A DNA stretch of 55,340 nucleotides from Actinomycetes bacterium (GCA_021787365.1 JAJYMB010000152.1:1-55340); one strand, 5' to 3'; counted from the stretch's first letter, positions 40,537 through 50,868 are shown. The notes: generated by a model not told the origin, from the sequence alone. Numbers and translations: made by a program.

Positions 40537-41741
40537 CTCCCCGGCGTGGGGCCCGAGGGTGTGCCATGTTTTTCCACCAGCTCCCGGAGTGATTCTGCGT
40601 CTTGCGCGAAGGCCGCCGCCAGCCCGGCCGCGCTCCCCGAAGGTAGGTCTGGGGAAACAGCGGCGCCCTGGTGCAGCATTTCCGCCGTCGCGCTGAGCAA
40701 GCGAGCACCTCGCGCCAATGCCGCCTGAGGGAAAAGGACCACGTCTTTAGGTGGACCGGGCAAGTCGTATAGGACTTGGCCGAGCAGCGATAGGATCTGC
40801 AGCGCCCCGTGGGCACCCACGGGGTCTCCGTTTTCCACCCTTACGTGGGCGGCTTCGGCGAGGGCTGTCACCAGCCGGGCGACGGTCTGGAAGCCGACGG
40901 GCACGTTGCGGGGCTGAGAAAGCAAGTCCGCCCCGGGTTGTTCAGCGGCCAGGTCGATCGCGGCCTGGCGGGCCAGTCCGCGAAGGTCCTCGTCGTTGAC
41001 TTGGCGCTGAACGGACCGTTCCGTGAGCCCGAGGGCGGCGGCCAGCGTCGCGATGTGCTGGCGGATCATGCCAGCGACATGCTCGCGAGCCGCGACCAGG
41101 CCGAAGTGCGAAAGCTCTTCCAGCACCACCTCTGTACTGTGCTCGAGCCAGTCGCGGGGCTTGCCCTGAAGCCTGTCAAAGATGTCGTCCCACTTGCGCT
41201 GAGCACTTTTGGTCAGAGCGTTGTTCGCCTCGAACGCGACGTAGCCCTCCAGCTCCTCGAAGTCCCTTTCGTCCCCGGACAGTTCGACACCGTTAGCGAC
41301 AGGACGGGCTCGGTACAGCAAACGCTGGCATTCCCGGTCGAGTGTGACGGCGTCGAGAACGAGCCAGTAGCTCGTCTCGGGCAGGACCACCCTCTTCGTG
41401 TGGGCGAGAGCGCCCGTCTTGGCGTCCGACGTTGACGAGGCCGAAAGGTCGAACTCCGACCCCTGCCAGCCGTCGATCTGGCCGGCCTCCCCGCAAGAGG
41501 GGCAGCGCCAGTTGATCTGTGAGGGCACGTCTTGGCGCTCGACGACGAGGCGTCCTGGACAGGGTGCCCGTTGCGGTCGTCGGCGGCAGGCGAGCGCGGT
41601 GGCCCGTGGCCCCCGCTCGGGGGATGCCGTCGCCGCAAGCACCACGCGGCGCAAGTAGCGAGCGAACCTGAGCGCCGGCCCGGGCGCGTCCGGGTCGAAG
41701 TCGACGCCCTCGAAGTGGCGAAGGTCGGTGACGTAGAACAA
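40533..41741 (-). CDS. Hypothetical protein with N-terminal four-cysteine zinc-ribbon motif
   Basis: I do not recognise a characterised family. The 402-residue product begins MFYVTDLRHFEG, has C52, C61, C80 and C83 spaced like a zinc ribbon (ACRRRPQRAPC ... NWRCPSCGEAG), then a mixed region and an alpha-helical C-terminal half (LSHFGLVAAREHVAGMIRQHI; LALTERSV-like patches) without membrane segments. The start is TTG with a GAAGG site eight bases upstream. It lies between the LIV operon and tRNA-Pro, on the opposite strand to both neighbours' operons, and could be part of a tRNA-associated accessory region. Zinc binding is inferred from spacing only. Confidence 0.6.
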   Translation of the reverse strand: MFYVTDLRHFEGVDFDPDAPGPALRFARYLRRVVLAATASPERGPRATALACRRRPQRAPCPGRLVVERQDVPSQINWRCPSCGEAGQIDGWQGSEFDLSASSTSDAKTGALAHTKRVVLPETSYWLVLDAVTLDRECQRLLYRARPVANGVELSGDERDFEELEGYVAFEANNALTKSAQRKWDDIFDRLQGKPRDWLEHSTEVVLEELSHFGLVAAREHVAGMIRQHIATLAAALGLTERSVQRQVNDEDLRGLARQAAIDLAAEQPGADLLSQPRNVPVGFQTVARLVTALAEAAHVRVENGDPVGAHGALQILSLLGQVLYDLPGPPKDVVLFPQAALARGARLLSATAEMLHQGAAVSPDLPSGSAAGLAAAFAQDAESLRELVEKHGTPSGPTPGS

Positions 41742-41922
41742 TTGCGCGGCCTTCAGCGGGCGGGCGCAGCCATGCGCTTCATCAACTCAGCCACCCTAGC
41801 CAGATCCTTTTGGCCCGCCTACGGTACGCCGGCTAGGGCACTTGTGCACTGCAGTTCCCTTACTGTCTCTGAACCGGACTGCCTCCCAACCGGGGAGCGA
41901 GGCGCCTCGATCTGTCGGCCGG

Positions 41923-41995
41923 TCGGGGAGGCGGGACTTGAACCCGCGGCCTCCTGCTCCCAAAGCAGGTGCGCTGCCAACTGCGCTACTCCCCG
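41923..41995 (-). tRNA. tRNA-Pro(TGG)
   Basis: A complete cloverleaf reads on the minus strand: acceptor CGGGGAG (41995-41989) pairs with CTCCCCG (41930-41924), discriminator A at 41923. The D-arm contains AGCGCAGTTGGCAGCGC; the anticodon arm is CCTGC-TTTGGGA-GCAGG, giving anticodon TGG; the T-arm is CGCGGGTTCAAGTCCCG. The 3' CCA is not encoded (ACC follows). TGG reads CCA and other proline codons. Confidence 0.95.
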
Positions 41996-42007
41996 GTTTG
42001 CACCTCG

Positions 42008-42013
42008 ATCGTA
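42008..42013 (-). promoter_or_regulatory. Putative -10 of the tRNA-Pro promoter
   Basis: TACGAT on the minus strand lies 13 bases before the first tRNA base. No clear -35 is visible because the expected position falls in the GC-rich hairpin at 42018-42047. Confidence 0.35.
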
Positions 42014-42017
42014 GCGT

Positions 42018-42047
42018 GCCGGCCGGCGGCTTACCGCGGCGGCCGGC
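42018..42047 (-). terminator. GC-rich hairpin after the hypothetical gene, possible terminator
   Basis: An 8-bp perfect inverted repeat (GCCGGCCG 42018-42025, CGGCCGGC 42040-42047) extends by four more pairs (42026-42029 with 42034-42037), giving a 12-bp stem with a two-base bulge and a CTTA loop. It starts 38 bp beyond the stop of the minus-strand gene at 42085 and just ahead of the tRNA promoter. No T-run follows, so it is at best a factor-assisted or GC-type terminator. Confidence 0.35.
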
Positions 42048-42084
42048 CTGCTCGAAGAGGCAGAAGGCGTGCCTCTGTGGGTGC

Positions 42085-42564
42085 CTAATGGCGGCCCTTG
42101 TCCGGCGTGGCGAGACCACTGTGCGCTGCCGGCGTCGTGGGCGAGCCGTTGGTCGGCAGGCCCAAGCAGCGCTCGAGTGCGTCGAGCATCGCCCCGCTCT
42201 CGGGCGGTTGTTCGATGGTACGGCCGGTGGAGGTCACGGCCTTGCAGTACACCCCGTCTTGCCTGGTCACCAGGCAGGACATGCGCAGGGTGGCCCCGGT
42301 CCGGCGCGGGGCGCAGGTCCCACCGGGCCCGTCGACGAGCACATCTACCCGTCCCGTCGCGACTACCCCCACTGCTTGCCACTCAGGAGGCGCCGTCCGG
42401 CTGAAGAGGGCGGCTGGATCTTCGGACAACCCAAGAGCAAAGGTCTCTTCGTCCTCAGAGCCTGGCTCCGGCGCGACGTAAACCCACGCCGGATGACCTG
42501 ACTCCGCGACGCGATCACCGAGAGCCTCCAAGAGCACCACCGCCAACCGTTGCCAGTCACGCAT
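42085..42564 (-). CDS. Hypothetical protein, small soluble
   Basis: Not recognised. A 159-residue product starting MRDWQRLAVVLLEALGDRVAES, with a mixed alpha/beta pattern (VVATGRVDVLVDG; LRMSCLVTRQDGVYCKAVTS) and a Pro/Thr-rich tail. An open frame continues upstream to 42849, but the upstream part is low-complexity and not protein-like; the ATG at 42564 has GGGGGTGG about seven bases ahead. It is divergent from the trigger factor gene across 317 bp. Confidence 0.55.
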   Translation of the reverse strand: MRDWQRLAVVLLEALGDRVAESGHPAWVYVAPEPGSEDEETFALGLSEDPAALFSRTAPPEWQAVGVVATGRVDVLVDGPGGTCAPRRTGATLRMSCLVTRQDGVYCKAVTSTGRTIEQPPESGAMLDALERCLGLPTNGSPTTPAAHSGLATPDKGRH

Positions 42565-42881
42565 GAGCACCACCCCCGATACACGTTGAGCAACGACGCA
42601 ACAACCTGCGGGGGCGAGCCATTTGCCCCGAGCGGAACTGGCTCGTAAAAACCATACCAGACTGTCGCTTTCGGGGCACGCTCCTCGTCGTTGGGGAGCG
42701 GCCCAGCGCGCCAGCCCAGGGCCGGGCCCCGCCTGTTGGGCCCCGCTCGCTGGGCCCCGCTGGTATCGCCTGAGCCCACTGCCCGCCGGCCCTCCGCCGG
42801 CCTCCCCTGACCCGCGCCCGACGGCTACGCCACGCTGGGCGCCCGCCAAGGGCGCAGCGCACGGTAGGCTCAGCGTCTCAT
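42565..42881. other. 317-bp divergent intergenic region upstream of tig
   Basis: No convincing gene. It contains an 11-bp direct repeat TGGGCCCCGCT at 42737-42747 and 42751-42761 (14-bp period), many GGGCC blocks, and a -10-like TAGGCT at 42865-42870. The latter lies 12 bases before the tig ATG, with no ribosome site between, so tig may be translated from a nearly leaderless transcript. Confidence 0.5.
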
Positions 42882-44402
42882 ATGAAAGCCGATGTCGCCC
42901 CGTTGGAGGGTAACAAGGTCAAGCTCTCCGTCGAGGTGGACGAGGACGAGGTCGAGCGGGCGATCGACGAGACCTTCGACCGGCTGACCAAGGAGCTGAT
43001 CGTGCCGGGCTTCCGCCGCGGCAAGGTCCCGAGGCGGGTGCTCGAAGCCAGGCTCGGCCGGCCCCGTGCCCGGCAGGAGGCGCTCGACCGCCACCTACCC
43101 GAGTGGTACGAGCGGGCGGTCAACGACAAGAGCGTCGATGTGATCGCCGACCCCGAGGTCGAGGTGACTGCAGGCCAGGAAGAGGGAGCGGTGGCCTTCG
43201 ACGCCGTGGTCGAGGTCAGGCCGCGCCTCGAGCTGCAAGGCTACAAGTCTCTCGAGGTGAAGGTGCCGAGCCCTCTCGTCAGCGAAGAAGATGTCCAAGC
43301 GCAGGTTGACCGGCTTCGGGGCAACTTCGCCGAGCTAGCTATCGTCGAGCGTGAGGCCAGGACCGGCGACAGCGTGGTCATCGACATGGTGGCGTCGCGG
43401 GACGGCAAGCCTCTGCCGGGGCTCTCGTATACGGACTATTCCGTGGAGCTCGGTTCGGGCGACGACCTGCCTGGGCTCGACGAGCACATACCCGGCGCCA
43501 AGGCTGGCGACACCGTTGTGTTCGACACCGACGTTGGAGGCCCCGTCCATGTCGAGGTCCGTGTCAAGCAGGTCCAGGAGAAGGTCCTTCCCGAGGAGAC
43601 CGACGAGTGGGCATCGGAGGCCTCGGAGTTCACGACAGTCGCCGAGCTGCGCGATGACATACGGAAGCGCCTCTCGACGGCCCAGCGGGCCCGGGCAGCC
43701 GCGGCGCTCCGAGACGGGACGTGGGAAGCCCTCGTGGGCCTCGTTACCGAGGACCCGCCGGCGGTGCTGGTGGACGCGGAGACCCGGCGCATGGCCGAGA
43801 CGCTCGGCCGGCGTCTCGACTCTCAGGGCATTGCCCTCCAGCGGTACCTCAACGCCGTGGGCACCACGTTGGAGCAGGTGGTGGCTGAGATGCGCGCCCA
43901 GGCCGTGCCGGCGGTGAAGGCGGACCTGGCGCTCCGAGCGGTGGCCGACGACCTCGGGATCGAGCCTTCGGAGGCCGAGATGGACGAGTTCATGGAGGGC
44001 CTCGCCCGCCAGGCTGGCGTCAGCCTCGAGGTTTTCAGGGGCCAGGTCGAGCGCGCAGGGCAGCGCCGGGCGGTACGCTCGGATTTGAAGAAGAGCAAGG
44101 CTTTCGACTGGTTGGTCGGCCATGTTGAGGTGACCGACGAAGAGGGCAACCCCGTGGACCGCGCATTGCTAACAGCCGAAGAAGAGGCACCCGGTGCTGG
44201 TAGCAGCGTCGCGGGAAGCGAGGCCGGTACACCCTTCGCCGGGGCCGCGGGCGGCCCGGCCAGCCTCGAGCTGGCGGGCTCGGCATTGGCGCCCGGGGGC
44301 AGCGGGGCAACGCCAACCGGGCTGACCATCGCCGGTGCCACGCTCGGGGCGGTCACGTCGACATCGACGGGGACCGCCGGCACGGAGGAGGGCGGTAAGT
44401 GA
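42882..44402 (+). CDS. tig: Trigger factor, ribosome-associated chaperone and PPIase
   Basis: Chaperone that binds nascent chains at the ribosome exit. The N-terminal domain carries the ribosome-binding signature [15 protein letters not shown] (about 43-57); the FKBP-type prolyl isomerase domain is near 150-240 ([17 protein letters not shown] ... [17 protein letters not shown]); the C-terminal chaperone arms extend to about residue 425. The remaining about 80 residues are an Ala/Gly/Ser/Thr-rich tail beyond the usual end, making 506 residues against about 430-470 in most bacteria. The stop overlaps clpP (GTGA). Confidence 0.95.
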   Translation: MKADVAPLEGNKVKLSVEVDEDEVERAIDETFDRLTKELIVPGFRRGKVPRRVLEARLGRPRARQEALDRHLPEWYERAVNDKSVDVIADPEVEVTAGQEEGAVAFDAVVEVRPRLELQGYKSLEVKVPSPLVSEEDVQAQVDRLRGNFAELAIVEREARTGDSVVIDMVASRDGKPLPGLSYTDYSVELGSGDDLPGLDEHIPGAKAGDTVVFDTDVGGPVHVEVRVKQVQEKVLPEETDEWASEASEFTTVAELRDDIRKRLSTAQRARAAAALRDGTWEALVGLVTEDPPAVLVDAETRRMAETLGRRLDSQGIALQRYLNAVGTTLEQVVAEMRAQAVPAVKADLALRAVADDLGIEPSEAEMDEFMEGLARQAGVSLEVFRGQVERAGQRRAVRSDLKKSKAFDWLVGHVEVTDEEGNPVDRALLTAEEEAPGAGSSVAGSEAGTPFAGAAGGPASLELAGSALAPGGSGATPTGLTIAGATLGAVTSTSTGTAGTEEGGK

Positions 44403-45073
44403 AACACCAGACCGCTGCGACGATCCGGTACGCTGGGGGCCAGCGCGTGGTCGACCAGTACCACGTCCCGGGGATCTTCGAGCAGACCAACCGGGGAGAG
44501 CGGGGCTACGACCTGTTCTCGCGGATGCTCGAGGAAAATATTGTCTTTTTAGGGACCCCGATAGACGACTATGTGGCCAACGCCGTTTGCGCGCAACTGC
44601 TCTACCTGGAGTACAAAAACCCTGACAAGGACATCAGCATCTACATCAACTCGCCAGGCGGCGACATCACCGCCCTGTTCGCCGTCTACGACACCATGAA
44701 GTTCGTGCGCAACGACATCTCCACCTTCTGCTACGGCCAAGCTGCTTCGGCGGCGGCCGTCATATTGGCCGGGGGCACCAAGGGCAAGCGCTATGCACTG
44801 CCGCACGCACGGATCCTGCTGCACCAGCCTTACGGGGGAGCAGCCGGCCAGGCGGCGGACATAGAGATCCAGGCAAAGGAGATCATCCGCATGCGGGACC
44901 TGCTAAACGAGATGATCGCCCTGGACACGGGGCAGCCGCTCGAAAAAGTGGAGGCAGATACCGATAGGGACTTCATCATGAGCGCCGCTGAAGCCGAAAG
45001 TTACGGCATCATCGATGAAGTGATCACCACCCGTGAGCTAGCCAGCGTGCCTCAGGCCGCAGGGGTGGCCTGA
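44399..45073 (+). CDS. clpP: ATP-dependent Clp protease proteolytic subunit
   Basis: Serine protease forming the tetradecameric barrel that ClpX feeds. Catalytic triad in 224 residues: S117 ([10 protein letters not shown]), H142 (ILLHQPYGG), D191 (DTDRDFIM). The handle region [17 protein letters not shown] is canonical. The GTG start overlaps the tig stop by four bases. Its N-terminus (first approx. 30 residues) is longer than the mature enzyme and probably a cleaved propeptide or axial loop. Many actinobacteria have two adjacent clpP genes; only one is here. Confidence 0.95.
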   Translation: MKHQTAATIRYAGGQRVVDQYHVPGIFEQTNRGERGYDLFSRMLEENIVFLGTPIDDYVANAVCAQLLYLEYKNPDKDISIYINSPGGDITALFAVYDTMKFVRNDISTFCYGQAASAAAVILAGGTKGKRYALPHARILLHQPYGGAAGQAADIEIQAKEIIRMRDLLNEMIALDTGQPLEKVEADTDRDFIMSAAEAESYGIIDEVITTRELASVPQAAGVA

Positions 45074-45089
45074 GGGCGGGGGCTGGGAC

Positions 45090-46364
<1,275 letters not shown>

Positions 46365-46448
46365 GGCTCGCGCACCACCCGGGTCACCTTCTGGGTCGAA
46401 GGCCACACCTCCGAGCCGAACCCTCAAACCCTCGACCTCTACTTCAGC

Positions 46449-47771
46449 ATGAACCTTGGTGAAGCCCTGGCGTGGCTAGACCGCCACCAAAACCTCGAGC
46501 GCATGCTGGGTGACCCCCGCCTGAGGGTGCCCAACCTGGAACGCATCCGCCAGTTCATGTACAAGATCGGCGACCCCGAGCGCTGCCAGCCCGTGCTGCA
46601 CGTGACCGGCACCAACGGCAAGACCTCGACGGCCAGGGCGCTCAGCCAGGTGCTGATGTCGAAGGGCCTCACGGTGGGCACTTTCACTAGCCCACACCTC
46701 GAGCGCATCAACGAGCGCATCATGGTCGACCTCGAGCCCATCGCTGACGAGGACCTGGCCGAGCTCCTCTCGGACCTCGCCCGCTTGGAGGAGCCGGGCG
46801 CCGCCGAGCGCCTCACCTGGTTCGAGTGCCTGGCCGCCGCCGGTTTCCGGTTCTTCGCCGACAAGCCTGTCGACGTGGCGGTGGTCGAGGTCGGCATCGG
46901 TGGCCGCTGGGACGCTACCAACGTCGCCGATGCCTCCGTGTCGGTGGTCACCAACGTCTCGCTCGACCACGTCGAGATCCTGGGCCCGACGAGGCAGCAC
47001 ATAGCCCGTGAGAAGGCGGGCATCGTCAAGCCTGGTGCGACGCTCGTTCTCGGTGAGACCGACCCGGAGCTGTACTCGGTCTTTGCGGCCGAGGAGCCGG
47101 GCGTGCTCTGGCTGGCGGGCCGGGACTTCGCCGTCGAGTCCAACGCGGTCGCGGTGGGCGGGAGGCTCATGGACCTGCGCACCCCGGGAGCGCGCTACGA
47201 GGAGGTCTACCTGCCCCTCCACGGCAGCTACCAGGCCCACAATTTCCTCCTGGCCCTGGTCGCAGCCGAGGCGTTCTTCGGCCGGCCCCTCGAGGCCGAC
47301 ATTGTCGTGGCTGCCGCCGCTCGAGCCCGTTCGCCCGGGCGGCTCGAAGTGGTCCGCCAGCACCCGCTCGTGCTGCTGGACGGGGCGAAGAACCTGACCG
47401 GCGCGCACTGCGAGGCGAGCGCGGTGGCAGAGGAGTTTGGCGAAGGGCGCCGGCGGGCCATGGTGGTCGGGATGCTCAGGGGAAAGGACGCTCGCGACAT
47501 GCTGCTCGCCCTCGACGCCCCGAAGGCCGAGCTGGTCGTGACCTGCCCTGCTCCATCACCACGCACTCAGCCCGCGGAAGTGCTGGCCGAAGTGGCACGC
47601 TCGCTCGGGTGTCGTGCCCTGGCAGCCGGGTCGGTGGCCGAAGCACTGGAGGTCGCGCTGCGCGAGGCCGGAGAAGACGGCATGGTCCTCGTGACGGGGT
47701 CGCTCTATGTGGTGGGGGAAGCGCGGACGGCGCTCGTGCCCGGCACCACACCCGCCGAGCGCGCCAACTAG
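46449..47771 (+). CDS. folC: Folylpolyglutamate synthase / dihydrofolate synthase
   Basis: Adds glutamate to dihydropteroate and folates. In 440 residues the Mur-ligase-type P-loop GTNGKTST (54-61), the folate motif FTSPHLERINERI, VEVGIGGRWDATN and AREKAGIVKPGA are clear; the C-domain has VLLDGAKNLTGAHCEAS. The motif HDGAHN of the family appears as LDGAKN, a modest change. No ribosome site is seen before the ATG; the 84-bp gap from clpX shows nothing definite. In many actinobacteria valS sits between clpX and folC; it is absent here. Confidence 0.93.
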   Translation: MNLGEALAWLDRHQNLERMLGDPRLRVPNLERIRQFMYKIGDPERCQPVLHVTGTNGKTSTARALSQVLMSKGLTVGTFTSPHLERINERIMVDLEPIADEDLAELLSDLARLEEPGAAERLTWFECLAAAGFRFFADKPVDVAVVEVGIGGRWDATNVADASVSVVTNVSLDHVEILGPTRQHIAREKAGIVKPGATLVLGETDPELYSVFAAEEPGVLWLAGRDFAVESNAVAVGGRLMDLRTPGARYEEVYLPLHGSYQAHNFLLALVAAEAFFGRPLEADIVVAAAARARSPGRLEVVRQHPLVLLDGAKNLTGAHCEASAVAEEFGEGRRRAMVVGMLRGKDARDMLLALDAPKAELVVTCPAPSPRTQPAEVLAEVARSLGCRALAAGSVAEALEVALREAGEDGMVLVTGSLYVVGEARTALVPGTTPAERAN

Positions 47772-47783
47772 CATCGCTCGCTC

Positions 47784-48218
47784 ATGAGTTGCCAGGGGAT
47801 GACCCTCGTCATCTGCAAACCCGACGCAGTCGCACGGGGGCTGGTGGGCGAGATCCTCGGCCGCCTGGAGCGGCGTGGGCTCGAGCTTGTGCGCGCCGAA
47901 CTGCGTTCGATCGACGCCGGTGCGGCCGCTGCCCACTATGCCGAACACCAGGGAAAGGCCTTCTACGAGAGCCTGATCTCGCACATCACCTCGGGGCCCG
48001 CGTTGCTGGCCGTTGTCGGTGGGCCGGCGGCCACCTGGCAGGTGGTCCGCCAGATGATGGGGGCGACCAACCCGGCAGAGGCCGCGCCCGGCACGATCAG
48101 GGGGGACCTTGCCCTCTCGATGACCGAGAACTTAATCCACGGGAGTGACAGCGCCGTATCCGCCCAGCGTGAGATAGCCTTGTTTTTCCCCGAGCTCGCC
48201 GACGTTCCCCAGCCTTAG
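47784..48218 (+). CDS. ndk: Nucleoside diphosphate kinase
   Basis: Balances NTP pools by a phosphohistidine ping-pong mechanism. In 144 residues: MTLVICKPDAVARGLVGEIL at the start, GATNPAEAAPGTIRGDLA, and the active-site histidine H119 in ENLIHGSDS. Length is standard. It starts 12 bp after folC. A spacer stop-rich gap of 88 bp follows before mreB, with GAGGAGG leading into that gene. Confidence 0.97.
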   Translation: MSCQGMTLVICKPDAVARGLVGEILGRLERRGLELVRAELRSIDAGAAAAHYAEHQGKAFYESLISHITSGPALLAVVGGPAATWQVVRQMMGATNPAEAAPGTIRGDLALSMTENLIHGSDSAVSAQREIALFFPELADVPQP

Positions 48219-48306
48219 GGACCCCTCCCCTCGAGTGGGCTGGCACAGAGGAAGCTCCAGAGTTAACCTTGGAGGCGACCGGTCCTTGCCTAAGCGAGGA
48301 GGCTTC

Positions 48307-49338
48307 GTGGCGCGCGACAGAATGTTCTCATCTTTCCGACGGGGCTTGGCCGTGGACCTGGGCACGGCAAATACCCTCGTCTACCTGCAAGGGCGGGGGA
48401 TAGTTCTCAACGAACCGTCCGTCGTTGCGATCGACGCGAGGGACGGGCGGCCGCTCGCCGTCGGCTTGGAGGCCAAACGCATGATCGGGCGTACGCCCGC
48501 TCACATAACGGCCGTGCGGCCGCTTCGCGACGGAGTGATCGCCGATTTCGAGATCTGCGAGAAAATGCTCGGCTACTTCATACGCCGGGTCCACCCGAGC
48601 AGGCTTTCCAAGCCCGACATGGTGATCTGTGTCCCCTCGGGGGTGACCGGAGTGGAAAAGCGCGCCGTGATGGACGCGGCTGAGTCGGCCGGTGCCCGCC
48701 AGGCGTGGATAATCGAAGAACCCATGGCCGCCGCCATAGGCGCGGGCCTCCCCGTGCACGAGCCCACCGGCAACATGGTGGTAGACATCGGCGGAGGGAC
48801 CACGGAGGTGGCGGTGATCTCGATGGGCGGCATCGTCACGAGCCAGTCAGTGCGGATCGCCGGCGACGAGCTCGACGAATCGATCATCCAGTTCATCAAA
48901 AAGGAGTACAGCCTCGCCTTGGGCGAGCGCACCGCCGAGGAGATCAAGATCGCGCTAGGTTCGGCCTGCCCGCTCCAGCAGGAGGTGAGCGCCGAGATCC
49001 GCGGGCGCGACCTCATCAGCGGCCTACCGAAGACCATCGTCACGACCACCGAAGAGATCCGCGACGCCATCGAAGAGCCGGTCGCAGCTGTCGTCGACGC
49101 GGTCAAGGTGACGCTCGACAAGACGCCCCCCGAGCTGGCGGCCGACATCATGGAGCAAGGCATCGTCCTGACCGGCGGCGGAGCTCTCCTCCATGGCCTC
49201 GACGCCCGTCTGGCGGCGGAGACCGGCATGCCCATCGTGATAGCCGACAACCCGCTCCAGTCGGTGGCCTTCGGCAGCGGCCAGTGCTTGGAACAGCTCG
49301 AGGTCCTCTCTGACGTGTTGATGACGAGCTCGCGGTAA
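48307..49338 (+). CDS. mreB: Rod shape-determining protein MreB
   Basis: Actin-like filament protein organising the elongasome under the membrane. From GTG 48307 (GAGGAGG four bases upstream) the product has 343 residues: AVDLGTANTLVYLQGRGIVLNEPSVVA (phosphate 1), VIADFEICEKMLGYF, VVDIGGGTTEVAVISMGGIV (phosphate 2) and VLTGGGALLHGLD (adenosine). The N-terminal FSSFRRG may be an amphipathic membrane anchor. An upstream in-frame extension lacks MreB character. Confidence 0.97.
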   Translation: MARDRMFSSFRRGLAVDLGTANTLVYLQGRGIVLNEPSVVAIDARDGRPLAVGLEAKRMIGRTPAHITAVRPLRDGVIADFEICEKMLGYFIRRVHPSRLSKPDMVICVPSGVTGVEKRAVMDAAESAGARQAWIIEEPMAAAIGAGLPVHEPTGNMVVDIGGGTTEVAVISMGGIVTSQSVRIAGDELDESIIQFIKKEYSLALGERTAEEIKIALGSACPLQQEVSAEIRGRDLISGLPKTIVTTTEEIRDAIEEPVAAVVDAVKVTLDKTPPELAADIMEQGIVLTGGGALLHGLDARLAAETGMPIVIADNPLQSVAFGSGQCLEQLEVLSDVLMTSSR

Positions 49339-49351
49339 CGAGGTAGCGCGC

Positions 49352-50188
49352 TTGGCTGGGAGCCGGCGACCGCGGGGGCGGTTCCTCCTGCTATTGCTGG
49401 TGCTCCTCGGTGTGACGTTTGTGACCTTGAGCGAGAAGGCCAGCACTTCTCGGTACTTCGACAAGGCGCGGACGTTGGCCCGGGAGGTCGCCAACCCGTT
49501 CCAGTCGGCCGTGCACTCTGCCCTGCAACCGGTCGGCGACTTCATTTACGGGGCGTTCCAGTACCGCTCGCTCGAGGCTCAAAACCAAAAGCTGCGCGAA
49601 GAACTGGCCGCCGACCAGGCCGCCCCCGTGCGGGCGGCGGCAGAGGAGCAGCAGGCAGAGCAAGTGCTCGCGCAAGAGCACCTGTCGTACCTGTCCGGCA
49701 TCCCGAGCGTGGCCGCTCAGGTGGTGGACGTCGGGAGCGCCAACTTCGAGGAGACCGTCGAGCTCAACCGGGGTCGCACGAGCGGTGTGGCCGTCGGGCA
49801 GCCGGTCCTGTCTGCGGGCGGGCTGGTGGGCAGCGTGTCATCGGTCTCCGCCCACTTGGCGACCGTGACCTTGATCGACGACCCCACCTCGGTCGTGGGC
49901 GTGCGTGATGTGCGTAGCCGCGTAGTGGGGGCCGCCAGGGGGGAAGGCCTGGGGTTCGATCTGCAGGTCCAAGACTTGAACGTCGGCGAGGCCGTCAAGC
50001 CAGGGGACAAGATGGTCACTAGCGGCCTCTCGCTGGAGCCCTTCCCTGCCGGGATCCCAGTCGGGACTGTCACCAGGGTGTCGGCGCCCTCGGGGGCGCT
50101 CCAGCTTCAAGTCTCGCTGAAACCTCTGGCCGACCTCTCCAACCTCGAGTTTGTGCGGGTGCTGCTGTGGTCGCCTCAGGGGAGCTGA
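49352..50188 (+). CDS. mreC: Rod shape-determining protein MreC
   Basis: Bitopic elongasome scaffold activating PBP2. A short basic N-terminus and one membrane segment (FLLLLLVLLGVTFVTL) precede a coiled coil (YRSLEAQNQKLREELAADQAA) and the beta-barrel domain with VAAQVVDVGSANFEETVELNRGRTSGVAVGQPVLSAGGLVG and VTLIDDPTSVVGV. At 278 residues it is complete. TTG start with GAGGT seven bases upstream. Confidence 0.95.
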   Translation: MAGSRRPRGRFLLLLLVLLGVTFVTLSEKASTSRYFDKARTLAREVANPFQSAVHSALQPVGDFIYGAFQYRSLEAQNQKLREELAADQAAPVRAAAEEQQAEQVLAQEHLSYLSGIPSVAAQVVDVGSANFEETVELNRGRTSGVAVGQPVLSAGGLVGSVSSVSAHLATVTLIDDPTSVVGVRDVRSRVVGAARGEGLGFDLQVQDLNVGEAVKPGDKMVTSGLSLEPFPAGIPVGTVTRVSAPSGALQLQVSLKPLADLSNLEFVRVLLWSPQGS

Positions 50189-50207
50189 GCGCAGCGGGGG
50201 TGGGCTG

Positions 50208-50837
50208 TTGACAGGCCCTGAGGCGCGCACGGTCGCCAAGGTCCTCGTCCTGCTCGGTGTCGGGATCCTCGCCCAGACGACTTTCGGCGACGGGATGCGC
50301 GTGGACGGGGTGGCACCGGACTTCATGATGCTGCTAGCGGTGTCTGCGGGCTTCTCGGGCGGACCGGACCAGGGGGCCGTGGTTGGCTTTGCCGCCGGCC
50401 TCGCGAGCGACCTTTTCCTCCAGAACACGCCGTTCGGCCTCTCCGCCTTGGTGGCCTGCCTCGTCGGCTTCCTGGTCGGCTGGGGGAGGGCCAACATGCT
50501 CTCGACCCGCTTCATGTTCGGGCCCTTTATTGCTGCCGCGGGCACAGCTGTGGGCGTCGCTTTGTTCGTAGCTATCGGTTACATAGTCGGCCAGCAGCAA
50601 CTGGTCGTGGGTGGCGAGCCTCGGCTGGTCGAGGTCGCGTTCATCGAGGCCGTTTACGCGGCAGTTTTTTCGTTCCCTGCTATAGCCCTCATGAGCTGGG
50701 CGCTCGGGGTGCGGGTCCCCGTGCCCGCACCGGGAGAACCTCTCCCCGCCGGCGCAGTGTCCGAGCTCCCGAGCCGTCGCCGTTCGTCGTCGGTGCGCTC
50801 ACGGCGCCGGAGAAGGACGCGCGCGGGCGTGAGGTGA
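50208..50837 (+). CDS. mreD: Rod shape-determining protein MreD
   Basis: Integral membrane partner of MreC. The 209-residue product has about five hydrophobic segments (VLVLLGVGILAQTTFG, VVGFAAGLASDLFLQNTPFGLSALVACLVGFLVG, FIAAAGTAVGVALFVAIGYIVG) and the family stretch GLASDLFLQNTPFGLSAL. A TTG at 50208 after GGGGGTGG is chosen; an open frame upstream overlaps mreC. The C-terminal 25 residues are strongly arginine-rich (RRRSSSVRSRRRRR), probably cytoplasmic and unusual for the family. Confidence 0.88.
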   Translation: MTGPEARTVAKVLVLLGVGILAQTTFGDGMRVDGVAPDFMMLLAVSAGFSGGPDQGAVVGFAAGLASDLFLQNTPFGLSALVACLVGFLVGWGRANMLSTRFMFGPFIAAAGTAVGVALFVAIGYIVGQQQLVVGGEPRLVEVAFIEAVYAAVFSFPAIALMSWALGVRVPVPAPGEPLPAGAVSELPSRRRSSSVRSRRRRRTRAGVR

Positions 50838-50856
50838 TGTACGTTTTTCGCCTTGG

Positions 50857-50862
50857 TATGGT
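50857..50862 (+). promoter_or_regulatory. Putative -10 before the PBP2 gene
   Basis: TATGGT lies six bases before the GTG at 50869, where transcription would begin at the start codon (leaderless). No good -35 is visible. An internal promoter within the mre operon is possible. Confidence 0.3.
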
Positions 50863-50868
50863 GGCCGC

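Noticed and set aside
41897..41908. Perfect palindrome CGAGGCGCCTCG near the 3' side of tRNA-Pro, with a nearby copy of CGGGGAG
   Set aside because: Considered as an integration site remnant, but the match to the tRNA 3' end is only about seven bases and no integrase is present.
48235..48306. Upstream in-frame extension of mreB
   Set aside because: Not MreB-like; the GTG at 48307 has a strong ribosome site and gives a normal MreB length.
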